A stretch of 48,383 nt of DNA, taken from positions 1 through 48,383 of the forward strand of contig CAJCIT010000101.1 of NCBI GenBank assembly GCA_903970405.1, in the 5' to 3' direction. Below are positions 9,289 through 18,410 of the stretch, in pieces. The position numbers and the translations under genes are program-made. The first letter of the stretch is position 1; each line of letters begins with the position of its first letter. The DNA comes from Acidobacteriaceae bacterium. Lineage in GTDB: Bacteria > Acidobacteriota > Terriglobia > Bryobacterales > Bryobacteraceae. A model generated the notes under the pieces. That model saw only the letters and a list, made by a program, of their open reading frames with translations. It was not told the DNA's origin and did not search any database.

Positions 9289-9789
9289 ATGCCTTCACCG
9301 AGCCTGAGCGAACTGTGGGAGGAACATACCGCCCACGAATTCAATACGCGCGACACAGCCGCCACCTTGGAGACCATGGTGGACGACGCCTACGTGAACC
9401 ACGTTCCAGTCATGACTGGAGGCTACGGCAAGGCGGAGTTAGGCCGATTCTATTCGACTGATTTCATTCCGAGCATGCCGCCCGATACGAAGCTCTCGCC
9501 CGTCTCGCGAACCATCGGTAGTGACCAGTTAGTGGACGAGATCATCTTCTCGTTTACGCACACGCAGGAGATGCCGTGGATGCTGCCCGGCGTCGCGCCT
9601 ACGAATAAATACGTCGAAGTGCCGCTGGTGGTGGTGGTCCGCTTCCGCGACGGGAAACTCGCCCACGAGCATATTTACTGGGACCAAGCGTCTGTCCTCA
9701 AGCAAATCGGGCTAATAACCGACCAGTCGCTGCCTGTTTTCGGCGCTGAAACCGCGAAGAAGGTGGCATCGGGAGCATTTAGGGAGTAA
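9289..9789 (+). CDS. SnoaL-like / NTF2-fold protein
   Basis: The protein of about 166 residues looks like an NTF2-like alpha+beta cone of the SnoaL type. Its N-terminal helices hold EEHTAHEFNTRDTAATLETM and its strands include VPLVVVVRFRDGKLAHEHIYWDQ. The family includes polyketide cyclases, isomerases and many small ligand-binding proteins, so the reaction cannot be specified. There is no signal peptide, so it is cytoplasmic. A GTG two codons upstream (9283) is an alternative start; the ATG is preferred, although neither has a clear ribosome-binding site. It follows the GH44 gene by about 30 bases. Confidence 0.75.
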   Translation: MPSPSLSELWEEHTAHEFNTRDTAATLETMVDDAYVNHVPVMTGGYGKAELGRFYSTDFIPSMPPDTKLSPVSRTIGSDQLVDEIIFSFTHTQEMPWMLPGVAPTNKYVEVPLVVVVRFRDGKLAHEHIYWDQASVLKQIGLITDQSLPVFGAETAKKVASGAFRE

Positions 9790-9833
9790 TCGGCCGCTGT
9801 CAGCATCTTTCGCGGCGATTTCCAAGTTCTCGT

Positions 9834-9863
9834 CTAAGTCTGAGTCTGAGACTGAGGCTGAGA
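9834..9863 (+). repeat. Hexanucleotide tandem repeat (about 5 units)
   Basis: Five consecutive degenerate CTGAGN hexamers (CTAAGT, CTGAGT, CTGAGA, CTGAGG, CTGAGA) lie in the gap between the SnoaL-like and esterase genes. The run is short and imperfect. No function is assigned. Confidence 0.6.
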
Positions 9864-9904
9864 ACGTGTGAAAAATCCCGGAGACAAATAGACGCGCCTA
9901 CGCC

Positions 9905-9990
9905 TTCAGAGCCGCGGCCGTCAGGGAGCGACCGGTTGACACGACAGGAACAACACCGCCGGTCGCTCCCTGGACGGTCGCGGCTCTGAA
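9905..9990. repeat. Head-to-head pair of type A repeats (A2 and A3), long palindrome
   Basis: Copy A2 (9905-9937, minus orientation) and copy A3 (9959-9990, plus orientation) are inverted relative to each other around a 21-base spacer. Transcribed, the two 32-33-base arms would form a long stem, with one extra G in A3 (TGGACGG instead of TGACGG). The pair lies in the 285-bp gap between the SnoaL-like gene and the esterase gene. It could act as a transcription or mRNA-stability barrier, but there is no T-run, so it is not a classic terminator. Confidence 0.8.
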
Positions 9991-10074
9991 GGGTTTGCGG
10001 GCGCTTAAGTCAGGCCTCTCCACTCCCAGCATGAACGCCAGGGCCGTAGCCCTTCGTTATGCTGTAGCTTTGCC

Positions 10075-11259
10075 ATGAAAACTGTACTCCTCTTACTCAG
10101 CCTGTCGATCGCTCAGGCCCAGACGGCCAGTGAAATTCTAAAATCGGCGCCGGCCGATGCGCTCAAGAGCGGCACGTTCGCGGGCGGCCTCGGCGGCCAT
10201 CTGGTTTTCGCGATCGCGACCAGCGAGAAACCGACGCTCTTTGTCGACGATGAGCCGTCCGCCGGCGCCGTCAAGCAGGCCGGGGCGGTTTATTACGTGG
10301 AAACGGATCTCGCCGTGGGGCGGACTCACAGTTTCTACTGGATGGCCGGGAGCGCCCGGTTTGGCGGCCGGACCGACGTCGCTGCTTGGCCTCCGGATGC
10401 CTATGAACAGCCCGGCGTGCCTCAGGGCGTTTTGTCGGCGAAGCGCGTTCACTCAAGCTCAATCTACCCCAACATGAAGTCCGATTATTGGGTTTATGCG
10501 GCGGCAGGCGTCGACGCCGCGGTAGCCGCTCCCGTCATGATCTGGCAGGATGGCGAGGTGAATGTGGAGCGAAACGGCGCGTCGCACACTCTAAACACGA
10601 TCGACAATTTGACGAAGCAGGGGAAGATTCCGCCCATCGTGCACGTGTTCATTTCGCCGGGGCTGGTAGGGCAGACCCATATGCGGAGCATCGAGTACGA
10701 TACCGTGAACGACACGTATCCGCGTTTTCTCCGCGATGAGGTTCTTGCCGAAGTAGCCAAGAGTTATAAGCTGCGTCCGGATGCTTACAGCCGGGCGATT
10801 ATCGGCGAGTCTTCGGGCGGGATCTGCGCCTTTAACGCCGCATGGCAACTGCCCGATCAGTTTAGCCGGGTGGTCTCCCGCATCGGCAGCTTCGCCGCCA
10901 TTCAATGGAAGCCGAACCTGCAGGACGGCGGCCAAAGCTATCCCAACAAGGTCCGCAAGGAGGCGAAGCGAAATATTCGCGTGTGGCTGCAGGACGGATC
11001 GCAAGACTTGGAGAATGAGTTCGGCAGTTGGCCGCTGCAGAACATCCAGATGGCGAATTCGCTGAAGCGTCAGGGGTATGACTTCTACTTCAGCTTTGGG
11101 AACGGCACTCATACCCGGCTAGGCGGCCAAGTGGAGGCGCCTGCTGAGCTGGAGTGGATCTGGCGCGGCTGGGAAGCCGGCAAGACGGAGCAAACCTACG
11201 ATCAGGACCCGGCGGAAAAGGACCGCCCTTTTTATCGGGTGAAGGCGCTGAATCGTTAG
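10075..11259 (+). CDS. Secreted esterase, alpha/beta hydrolase (esterase D / Fes-like)
   Basis: The 394-residue protein has a short signal peptide (MKTVLLLLSLSIAQAQ). A beta-rich N-terminal domain comes next and then, from about residue 130, a PF00756-type esterase domain. The nucleophile is S246 in IIGESSGGICAF. D307 or D311 (LQDGSQDLEN) is the likely acid and H346 in GNGTHTRLGG the likely base, in the usual order. Proteins of this shape include enterochelin esterase-like and feruloyl or acetyl-xylan esterases. The extracytoplasmic location and the nearby GH44 enzyme suggest polysaccharide side-chain de-esterification, but that is inference. Its promoter must lie in the repeat-containing gap upstream or read through from the SnoaL-like gene. 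Confidence 0.85.
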   Translation: MKTVLLLLSLSIAQAQTASEILKSAPADALKSGTFAGGLGGHLVFAIATSEKPTLFVDDEPSAGAVKQAGAVYYVETDLAVGRTHSFYWMAGSARFGGRTDVAAWPPDAYEQPGVPQGVLSAKRVHSSSIYPNMKSDYWVYAAAGVDAAVAAPVMIWQDGEVNVERNGASHTLNTIDNLTKQGKIPPIVHVFISPGLVGQTHMRSIEYDTVNDTYPRFLRDEVLAEVAKSYKLRPDAYSRAIIGESSGGICAFNAAWQLPDQFSRVVSRIGSFAAIQWKPNLQDGGQSYPNKVRKEAKRNIRVWLQDGSQDLENEFGSWPLQNIQMANSLKRQGYDFYFSFGNGTHTRLGGQVEAPAELEWIWRGWEAGKTEQTYDQDPAEKDRPFYRVKALNR

Positions 11260-11359
11260 AATGTGGGAGAAATTGAGGCAGTCAGGCTCGCCCTTTTTGT
11301 AAGAGCTTTATTTTAATGGCTCGATAAGCCTTGTCCCGCTGTCACTACAATCAAGGCAT

Positions 11360-12166
11360 ATGTCGTTCCGTGGAGCCAGAGTTCTCTCATTCGAAAGCCG
11401 TCAAGCCGACGAAATGGCGGACCTGATTCGTCTGAATGGCGGGGAGGCATTCGTCGCGCCCGCCGTTATTGAAGTGCCGCTTGAGCGGAATGTGAAGGCC
11501 GCCGCCTTCGCCGATCGCCTGTATCGGTCAGAGATCGAGATGATGATCTTCACCACCGGCGCCGGAGCGCGGCTGCTGGACCGGGCGCTGGCAACCAGCG
11601 AGGCGGACGATCGTTTTCGGGAGGCGTTGCGAAAAGTGACGGTGGTGGCGCGCGGTCCTAAACCGATGGCCGTGATGCGCGAATGGTGCGTCCCGGTTGC
11701 CGTGCTAGTTCCCGAGCCCGCTACCTGGCGCGAAACGCTGCTGGCGCTCTTAGAGCGCGCGGAGCGGGTGGTGGCGGTGCAGGAGCACGGCCGTCCGGGC
11801 CTGGAATTGACGGCTGGCCTGACAGCGCAAGGCCGCCGGGTATCTACCGTTGCGGTGTACGAATGGGGATTCCCGGCTGACACCGCGCCGCTGCAGGAGA
11901 GTATTCAGAAGCTGCTGGCCGGGGAGGTGGATGTGGCATTGTTCACGGCCGCAGTGCAGGTAGAGCATCTGCTGGAGTTCGCCGGGCAGCGGGGACGGGA
12001 AGAGGCGGTGATTGAGGCGCTGAGCCGGACTTATATCGCCTCAATTGGGCCGATGTCCTCGGCTTGCCTGCAGGAGCACGGATTGATGCCGGCCATGGAA
12101 CCGAGCCATCCGAAGATGGCGGTGCTGGTGCGCGAAGCGGCTTCGTCGTTCTCAAAGTCTCGCTGA
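11360..12166 (+). CDS. Uroporphyrinogen-III synthase-like protein (HemD family)
   Basis: The 268-residue cytoplasmic protein resembles the two-domain HemD fold. An opening strand RGARVLSFESRQADEMADLI is followed by MIFTTGAGARLLDRAL, a linker, and the second-half signature VSTVAVYEWGFPAD, then DVALFTAAVQVEHLLEF and YIASIGPMSSACLQEHGL. The last two correspond to the family's 'FTS...v' and 'iGp.Ta..l...G' blocks. HemD cyclises hydroxymethylbilane to uroporphyrinogen III in tetrapyrrole synthesis. No other haem gene is adjacent, so it may be an orphan HemD or a diverged paralogue. Function is assigned at family level only. Confidence 0.75.
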   Translation: MSFRGARVLSFESRQADEMADLIRLNGGEAFVAPAVIEVPLERNVKAAAFADRLYRSEIEMMIFTTGAGARLLDRALATSEADDRFREALRKVTVVARGPKPMAVMREWCVPVAVLVPEPATWRETLLALLERAERVVAVQEHGRPGLELTAGLTAQGRRVSTVAVYEWGFPADTAPLQESIQKLLAGEVDVALFTAAVQVEHLLEFAGQRGREEAVIEALSRTYIASIGPMSSACLQEHGLMPAMEPSHPKMAVLVREAASSFSKSR

Positions 12167-12223
12167 GTATAGATGCTGACAGCCCAGGGCGCGGGAGCGT
12201 TTGAATCGTAAAGAGGGGAGCCT

Positions 12224-13039
12224 ATGAAGTCGATTATTGGCGATTTGCATACAGTGGCTGCTATTTGTGGGGCTGCAGTTCTATCCACCTTATTCGCTGC
12301 CTTGCTTGCCCAGAACACAGCGCCAGCCGGCAAGGGTCAAGGACCTGTCTATGTTCAGGACGGAGGGTCGAATCAGGTGCTGGAAAGCATCTTTATTCCG
12401 CCCATGGCGAATGCGCCTTTCACGTTGTCGCTCCACACCGAATGGATCAAATACATGGCCGATGGCGGAACAATGACGGTGGTGAATCAGCGCAAAATCG
12501 CGCGGCAGGGCACCGGTCGCTTCTATCAGGAGCGGTGGCTGCTGGTTCCGAAGAACGGTCAATTTCAATCCCCGATGTCGCATATCCAGATTGCCGATCC
12601 AAATGAACACACCGCCACCACCTGCGCGATGATGGGGCCAAAGGTTTGCCGGATCGCGAACTACGGCGGGACCACCACCAAGGTCTACAAGCCGGCGGAC
12701 AAACCCTCCGGCCCGCTCTCCGACGGCACGGGAACCCTGACCCATGAAGACCTGGGGAAAGACATGATCCTGGGCGTGGAAACGGTAGGGACGCGAATAA
12801 CCATGAACGTCAATGCCCTCGCCTTAGGCAATGACCGGCCGTTCGCTATCACGCGGGAGTTCTGGTTTGCGCCCAGCCTTGGCATCAATCTAATCTCGAA
12901 GATATACGATCCGCGCTTCGGCACACAGATCTTCACCGTGACCGAGTTAGCACTGGGTGAGCCCGACCCCGTGCTGTTCGATCTGCCGAAGGATTTCCGA
13001 ATCGAAGATACTCGGGCGCCCGCGGCTGGGGGGAATTAG
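12224..13039 (+). CDS. Secreted protein of unknown function
   Basis: This is a 271-residue protein I do not recognise. Residues 9-29 (HTVAAICGAAVLSTLFAALLA) form a signal peptide or anchor. The rest is beta-rich with no obvious catalytic motif; C133 and C141 (TTCAMMGPKVCRI) could form a disulphide. Recognisable blocks are GTGRFYQERWLLVP and ITREFWFAPSLGINL. A strong ribosome-binding site (GAGGGGAG) precedes the ATG. It looks like one of the many lineage-restricted extracytoplasmic proteins of Acidobacteriota. It is convergent with the FG-GAP gene, with 41 bases between their ends. Confidence 0.7.
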   Translation: MKSIIGDLHTVAAICGAAVLSTLFAALLAQNTAPAGKGQGPVYVQDGGSNQVLESIFIPPMANAPFTLSLHTEWIKYMADGGTMTVVNQRKIARQGTGRFYQERWLLVPKNGQFQSPMSHIQIADPNEHTATTCAMMGPKVCRIANYGGTTTKVYKPADKPSGPLSDGTGTLTHEDLGKDMILGVETVGTRITMNVNALALGNDRPFAITREFWFAPSLGINLISKIYDPRFGTQIFTVTELALGEPDPVLFDLPKDFRIEDTRAPAAGGN

Positions 13040-13080
13040 GAGCTCGACGTCAACCGGGGCGCTGTGTGAACAGACGCGGC

Positions 13081-14841
13081 TCAGTTGGCGCGGCGGCGCT
13101 GGAATCTTTCGCGCTTAACAATTCCTTCCGCCTCCCGAATTGTCACTAACTGGTTGGCCTCTACCTTCTCAAACTGCTCTTTCTTCCCGGAGGGCCAGCG
13201 GACTTCCAGAGTCGCTTCCTTTTCCGGGCCGAGGCCGAAGTGGATCCGAAAATCGTTGCACGAATAGAAACTCGACTGGCTGAGGACTTCCTGCGCTTGG
13301 ATGTGCGCGCCATAGCGGGCGGTTATGCGCGCTCCGATAGCGCTTCGGTTGGAGGTGGCGCCCACCAATTTCACTTTCAGCCAGTGACCATCGCCGGAAA
13401 CGTCATTGCGGAGAAGAGAGGGCGGCTGATTCAGGTTGATAATCACCGCATCCACGTCGCCGTCATTGTCGAAATCGCCAAAAGCGCAACCGCGGCTTGC
13501 ATGAGCGGCGGCAATGCCCGGACCGGCCTCCGCGATTAATTCTTCAAACTTGGCATTGCCCAGGTTGCGGAAGACGATTCGCGGCGACTTGTAAGGATAC
13601 GCCGGCAGTTTCTTCTCAATCTCCGGATAGACGCTTCCGGTGACGAACAGAATGTCCGGCCAGCCGTCATTATCCAGATCAGCGATGCCGGCGCCCCAAC
13701 TGACATACCGGGTCTCTACGCCCAGGCCGGATCGCAAGGTAACATCCTCGAAGTTGCCCTTGCCGTCATTGCGATAGAGAATGTCGGTGTCGTCGGCAAA
13801 ATGAGTCTTAAAGATATCCAGGTTGCCATCGAGGTTGTAATCGCCGACCCCGACGCCCATGCCGGCTTGCTCCATGCCATCTTCATTCAGAGCGACGCCC
13901 GATTCCATCCCCACGTCGGTGAACGTTCCATCCTTGTTGTTTTGGAGCAGGAAGCTAGGGGTGGAGTCGCACGCCACGTAGATATCCGGCCACCCCCGGT
14001 TTGAGAAGTCCGCCGCGACAACGGTCATGCAGTAGCTACCCTTACACTTGTCGAGGCCCGATTGCGAGCTGACGTCGGTAAACGTTCCGTCGCCGTTGTT
14101 CCGGTAGAGATAAAGGCGCCCGGGAGGGAGTCCCTTCGGTCCGCAGTTAACGGGGATCCCTTTCCAATTGCAGTTGTTCCCAGCGCCGGGCTTTGACACG
14201 CGGTCCGGCTCAAAATCGAGATAGGTGCTGACCACCAGATCCAAGTGGCCGTTCCGATCGATATCGGTGAAGGTGCATCCGGCGCCCCAACGCCGCTGGG
14301 GGTGAATGAGACCGGCCTGCTCAGTCACGTCAGTAAATGTTCCGTTGCCGTTGTTGCGGTAGAGGGCGTTCTGTCCCCAATTGGTGACGAAGAGATCGTC
14401 AAAGCCGTCGTTGTTATAGTCGCCGACGCAAACGGCCGAGGCCCAGCCCGTTCGGTGCAAGCCGGCCGCGGCGGTGACGTCTGTGAATGTCCCGTCGCGA
14501 TTGTTTTTGTAGAGCCGGTTGGTGGCGCCTTCGGTATCGCCAGTCAGACGCGTTCCGCTTAAAACGAAAATATCGAGCCAGCCGTCCTGGTCATAGTCAA
14601 TGAAGGCGACGCCGCAGCCGACGGTTTCGAGGATAAAGTCTTTGTGATCAACCGGCCCGCAAATGGTGGGAGCGGTGAGCCCGGCGGAGGCAGCCACATC
14701 GGTAAACTTCGCCAGGAATGGAATGCCGGAAGGCTTGCCCCGAGGCGTAGGCGTCGCCGTTCGAGTGGAGACCCCCTGACAGAACGCTCGCGCGGCGGGA
14801 AGCGCAAGCAACGACAAGAGGTCACGTCTGCGAACCGGCAC
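13081..14841 (-). CDS. FG-GAP/VCBS repeat protein with ASPIC/UnbV C-terminus (CRTAC1-like)
   Basis: The 586-residue protein begins with a Tat-like signal (MPVRRRDLLSLLALPAARAF, GTG start). It is then a seven-bladed beta-propeller built from FG-GAP/VCBS repeats. The calcium-binding D-x-D/N-x-D/N-G-x-x-D loops are visible repeatedly (DYDQDGWLD, DYNNDGFDD, DIDRNGHLD, DYNLDGNLD, DLDNDGWPD, DFDNDGDVD). Most are followed by LYRNNGNGTFTDVT-type strands. The last ~75 residues (HWLKVKLVGATSNRSAIGAR to EVRWPSGKKEQFE) are the ASPIC/UnbV domain. Such proteins are extracytoplasmic, and binding or adhesion is presumed without a known substrate. It starts 22 bases after the sulfatase-fold gene and may be co-transcribed with it. 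Confidence 0.92.
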   Translation of the reverse strand: MPVRRRDLLSLLALPAARAFCQGVSTRTATPTPRGKPSGIPFLAKFTDVAASAGLTAPTICGPVDHKDFILETVGCGVAFIDYDQDGWLDIFVLSGTRLTGDTEGATNRLYKNNRDGTFTDVTAAAGLHRTGWASAVCVGDYNNDGFDDLFVTNWGQNALYRNNGNGTFTDVTEQAGLIHPQRRWGAGCTFTDIDRNGHLDLVVSTYLDFEPDRVSKPGAGNNCNWKGIPVNCGPKGLPPGRLYLYRNNGDGTFTDVSSQSGLDKCKGSYCMTVVAADFSNRGWPDIYVACDSTPSFLLQNNKDGTFTDVGMESGVALNEDGMEQAGMGVGVGDYNLDGNLDIFKTHFADDTDILYRNDGKGNFEDVTLRSGLGVETRYVSWGAGIADLDNDGWPDILFVTGSVYPEIEKKLPAYPYKSPRIVFRNLGNAKFEELIAEAGPGIAAAHASRGCAFGDFDNDGDVDAVIINLNQPPSLLRNDVSGDGHWLKVKLVGATSNRSAIGARITARYGAHIQAQEVLSQSSFYSCNDFRIHFGLGPEKEATLEVRWPSGKKEQFEKVEANQLVTIREAEGIVKRERFQRRRAN

Positions 14842-14863
14842 GGCTACATTATGACAAGGCGGC

Positions 14864-15727
14864 TCACCTTAGCTTGCCTTCGACGAACGGCACCTCAAGC
14901 ACCTTTTCATGCTGGATGGGACCGTGACCGAAGTAGCCGTCCTCGCCGAAGAGCTCGCCATGATCGGAGGTGATGGTGACGTACGTGTTCTCCGGCAGCA
15001 GATCGAAAAGCTCCTCCACAACGCCGTCCAGATACTTCACGGCGGCGAGCTGGCGCTGCCGCAATTCGCGCAGCTTTGCTTCATTGAAGGTCTTTGAGCG
15101 GGTCCGGCGAAGCTTCCCTCCCACCACGCGATGGTCCAGATGTTTGAAGACGCCATGCACGCCGTGTACGCGGGGCCAATCTTCAGGCGGCTCATTGGGC
15201 AAGGCGTATGGGTAATGCGTTTCGCCGACGTTCAGCAGGTAGAAGGACGGAAACTCATCGGAAAATGTCATCTCCCGGATCATCGCCCGCATATCGTTGT
15301 GCCGCTCCATGAGCCGGTAGCTGTCGAAACCGTGGTTAAGAATGGTCATTGGGTTCAGGACCGGCAGTGAAACCATGGCATGGGTCTTATACCCCAGGCT
15401 TTGCAGGACCGCGGGCAGATTCAAGCGAGGAATGAATCTCTTGAATTCCAAGCCCTCCACGCCCAGCCGCTGATTGAACTTCAGAAAATCGTGTTGATAA
15501 TAATCGGAGGCGAAGACGCCCTTGGGGCTTAAATGCGGCATCAGGCCCATCAAGAAATTGAAGTGCGAAGGCGCCGTCCAGGACGCGTAGGCCCAGCGGC
15601 GTTCCACGGGTCCCAAACTCCTGATGGTCTTCGGACGCACCTTCGAAAAGGCATCGTACCGGCAACTATCGAAGATAATGAGAACGTAGTTGTTTCGGGC
15701 GATCGGTTGTTGCAAAAGCAGTTGCAC
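14864..15727 (-). CDS. Sulfatase-fold hydrolase/transferase with Thr at the nucleophile position
   Basis: With the GTG start at 15727 the protein has 287 residues and alkaline phosphatase/sulfatase superfamily features. NYVLIIFDSCRYD carries metal-ligand D20. SWTAPSHFNF places T51 where sulfatases have the formylglycine cysteine or serine of C/S-x-P-S-R. The C-terminal metal site is VTITSDHGELFGEDGYFGHG. A threonine there occurs in phosphodiester- or phosphoglycerol-processing members, so it may not be a sulfatase. The reading frame stays open upstream to 15994, over the divergent pgi start, but those residues look like antisense coding and are excluded; the true start is uncertain. The protein ends soon after the second metal motif (EVPFVEGKLR), so it is a compact version of the fold. 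Confidence 0.7.
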   Translation of the reverse strand: MQLLLQQPIARNNYVLIIFDSCRYDAFSKVRPKTIRSLGPVERRWAYASWTAPSHFNFLMGLMPHLSPKGVFASDYYQHDFLKFNQRLGVEGLEFKRFIPRLNLPAVLQSLGYKTHAMVSLPVLNPMTILNHGFDSYRLMERHNDMRAMIREMTFSDEFPSFYLLNVGETHYPYALPNEPPEDWPRVHGVHGVFKHLDHRVVGGKLRRTRSKTFNEAKLRELRQRQLAAVKYLDGVVEELFDLLPENTYVTITSDHGELFGEDGYFGHGPIQHEKVLEVPFVEGKLR

Positions 15728-15848
15728 ACATGATACGCCGCGATGCCGGGACCGTCTTGTTGGAGCGATTTCGTGAAGCCATTTCCTTGCCGCGACGATC
15801 GAACCTAAAGTACACTCCGTAGCATCGGCTGCTACCTCAAGAATTCCT

Positions 15849-17504
15849 ATGACAACTCCCCAACCAATACAGACCATTGCGCCACTGCGTGAGAGGAAGG
15901 CATGGACGGCACTGGAGGAACACGCGGCGAAGCTGCGCGGTATCCACTTGCGGCAACTCTTTGCCGATGATCCCGAGCGAGCCACGCGGTTCACACTTGA
16001 GGCGCTGGGCCTTTACTTCGACTATTCGAAGAACCGCATCGACGGTGAGGCCATTGCCTTGTTGCTGGAACTGGCCGCACAATCCGGGCTTCGCCACCAC
16101 ATCGACGCCATGTTCGAAGGCAAGAAAATCAACGTCACGGAGAAGCGCTCCGTTCTTCACGTGGCGCTGCGCGCTCCGAAAGGAGAGAAGATCTTCAGCG
16201 ATGGCGTGGATGTTGTTCCCGAAGTACACGCCGTGCTTGACAAAATGGCGGACTGCGCTGACCGGATTCGCAGCGGCGACTGGAAGGGACATACCGGGAA
16301 GCGTATCCGAAATATCGTGAGCGTGGGCATCGGCGGTTCAGACCTGGGTCCCGTGATGGCGTATGAGGCGCTGAAATATTACAGCCAGCGGGACATGACA
16401 TTCCGCTTCGTCTCAAATGTGGACGGCGCCGATTTCGTGGAGGCGACGCGCGATCTCAATGCCGAGGAGACGCTGTTCATCATCTGCTCAAAAACGTTCA
16501 CCACGCTTGAGACCATGACCAACGCCCACACGGCCCGCGAGTGGGCGCTGAAGACGCTGGGGGACGAGAAGGCCATCGCGCGGCACTTTATCGCCGTTTC
16601 GACCAACGCCGCGAAGGTAGCCGAATTCGGCATCGATACGGCGAACATGTTCGGTTTCTGGGACTGGGTCGGGGGCCGTTACTCGATGGACTCAGCGATT
16701 GGGCTGTCAACGATGATCGCGGTGGGCCCGGATCACTTCCGGGAGATGCTCTCCGGATTCCACGCCATGGATGAACACTTTCGGGCGACTCCGTTCGAAA
16801 GCAATCTCCCAGTCATCATGGGTCTGCTGGTGGTCTGGTACAACGCCTTCTTCGATGCTCAGACCGTCGCGGTGCTGCCGTATGAGCAATACCTGAAGCG
16901 CTTTCCGGCCTATCTGCAGCAGTTGACCATGGAGAGCAACGGCAAGCACGTCACGCTGGATGGAGTGGAGGTGGATTATCAGACCGGGCCTATCTACTGG
17001 GGCGAGCCGGGGACGAATGGCCAGCATTCGTTCTATCAGCTCATCCACCAGGGAACCAAATTCATTCCTTGCGACTTCATCGGTTTCGTCCATGCCCTGG
17101 ACCCCATTGGCAATCATCAAGATTTGCTGATGGCGAATGTATTTGCCCAAGCGGAGGCGCTGGCGTTCGGCAAGACGCCCGAAGAGGTGCGAGCCGGGGG
17201 CACGCCGGAGTGGCTGGTGCGCCACAAGACCTTCGAAGGAAACCGGCCATCGAACGCGATTCTGGCTGACCGTCTGACTCCGGAGTTACTCGGAAAATTG
17301 ATCGCGCTTTATGAGCACAGCGTATTCACGCAGGGCGTGATCTGGCAGATAGATTCCTTCGATCAGTGGGGCGTGGAACTCGGCAAGGTGCTGGCGGAGC
17401 GCATTATTCCGGAACTGGCTTTGGGCAGCGAGCCTGCGCTGAAGCACGACACCTCGACCAATGCGCTGATTGAGCGCTACCGCAGGGGTAAAGGCGCAGT
17501 GTAG
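15849..17504 (+). CDS. pgi: Glucose-6-phosphate isomerase
   Basis: This 551-residue enzyme interconverts glucose-6-phosphate and fructose-6-phosphate in glycolysis and gluconeogenesis. The family signatures are all present: [17 protein letters not shown] (159-175), [15 protein letters not shown] (212-226) for phosphate binding, GGRYS with R277, E362 in TMESNGKHV as the base for proton transfer, H393 in [12 protein letters not shown] for ring opening, and the C-terminal [11 protein letters not shown]. The length matches the long bacterial/eukaryotic-type Pgi. It is cytoplasmic. The ATG has only a weak ribosome-binding site (AAGAAT). It is divergent from the sulfatase-fold gene and convergent with the PEP-CTERM gene. 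Confidence 0.97.
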   Translation: MTTPQPIQTIAPLRERKAWTALEEHAAKLRGIHLRQLFADDPERATRFTLEALGLYFDYSKNRIDGEAIALLLELAAQSGLRHHIDAMFEGKKINVTEKRSVLHVALRAPKGEKIFSDGVDVVPEVHAVLDKMADCADRIRSGDWKGHTGKRIRNIVSVGIGGSDLGPVMAYEALKYYSQRDMTFRFVSNVDGADFVEATRDLNAEETLFIICSKTFTTLETMTNAHTAREWALKTLGDEKAIARHFIAVSTNAAKVAEFGIDTANMFGFWDWVGGRYSMDSAIGLSTMIAVGPDHFREMLSGFHAMDEHFRATPFESNLPVIMGLLVVWYNAFFDAQTVAVLPYEQYLKRFPAYLQQLTMESNGKHVTLDGVEVDYQTGPIYWGEPGTNGQHSFYQLIHQGTKFIPCDFIGFVHALDPIGNHQDLLMANVFAQAEALAFGKTPEEVRAGGTPEWLVRHKTFEGNRPSNAILADRLTPELLGKLIALYEHSVFTQGVIWQIDSFDQWGVELGKVLAERIIPELALGSEPALKHDTSTNALIERYRRGKGAV

Positions 17505-17534
17505 ACCGCCCGCGCCTTTTCTTCTCGACAGCGA

Positions 17535-18239
17535 TCAAAGAGCTTGACGCGCCCGCAAAACTTGCTTCCGGCGGAGGCAAAAGGCGAGCGCTACGGCGCC
17601 AAGTCCCAGCAGTCCCTTCGCGTCAGGCTCGGGAGTGACAGAAGCCAACGAAGCGGTACCGCTGACGAGGGCGTCCAGTCCCGTGGAGCCCGTGAAATTG
17701 AGAACCACAAAGTCCAGCGTGTTGACTCCCGCTAGAAAATCAGCCGGATTCGTGACGTTCACCACGAGGTCCCCAGGTTTGTACCCCTCCCCACCACCAG
17801 CCTTATAAACCTCAATACCGTTCAGCCAAATATTAGCCCTATCGTCAGCACTGACAATTATGCTAAGCGCCGCTGTATCAGGGTCCAGGCCAGCCAGACT
17901 GAAAGTCGTCTGATAGGTATCAGATCCATTGCAACAGCCATTCGGTGTAGTTGCCGTTGATTCGTCGGCTTGAGGGCCGATCCAAAGCGATCCGGCAATA
18001 GGCGCTACCCAATCAGTTGGCAGCTTTGTAACCACAACACCAGGGGTGGGAAGCGGTGTTGTGGCTTCCCCCGTTGTGTCAGCGACGATCTGATAATTAT
18101 TGTCCAGGCCAGCCGTGACACTCACCCCAGTACTATAAACTCCGATTGACGCAGCCGACGCCAGCCCCGATCCCACGGACAAAAGCGAGATCGCTGCAAC
18201 AAAACTGGCCGAGCATGCTAACAAGTGCTTTATTTGCAT
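17535..18239 (-). CDS. PEP-CTERM sorting-signal protein
   Basis: The 234-residue exported protein has a signal peptide (residues 1-29, ending GLASA). A single beta-sandwich-like domain follows, with paired cysteines in PNGCCNGSD and the strand block SIIVSADDRANIWLNGIEVY, a carbohydrate-binding-like jelly-roll pattern. The C-terminus has the sorting signal: VTPEPDAKG, a hydrophobic helix LLGLGAVALAFCL and a basic end RRKQVLRAR. Such proteins are processed by an exosortase and are usually surface or matrix associated. No exosortase gene lies in this window. It ends 30 bases from pgi, convergently. Confidence 0.85.
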   Translation of the reverse strand: MQIKHLLACSASFVAAISLLSVGSGLASAASIGVYSTGVSVTAGLDNNYQIVADTTGEATTPLPTPGVVVTKLPTDWVAPIAGSLWIGPQADESTATTPNGCCNGSDTYQTTFSLAGLDPDTAALSIIVSADDRANIWLNGIEVYKAGGGEGYKPGDLVVNVTNPADFLAGVNTLDFVVLNFTGSTGLDALVSGTASLASVTPEPDAKGLLGLGAVALAFCLRRKQVLRARQAL

Positions 18240-18410
18240 TTGTCCTCCGAAGGAAAGTATCGGCGATTTTTAATCTGCCTGGCAAGTGCCTTGGTTGGTG
18301 GTTGTCCTCCACCGTTCGTACTGCAAGTACTGGAACTTGGCCGTCGTGCTCCGCTCTTCGAGTACCAGATTAGCGTCCTGTTAGAGCGTCGGTGGGCAGC
18401 CGCGCCTCCG

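Noticed and set aside
9834-9863. Hexamer run considered as a CRISPR-like or origin-like array
   Set aside because: The units are six bases, contiguous, without spacers or DnaA-box-like sequence; it is a simple tandem repeat.
15728-15994. Longer sulfatase-fold protein starting inside pgi
   Set aside because: The extra residues are antisense to the first codons of pgi and the divergent promoter region and do not resemble the sulfatase fold.
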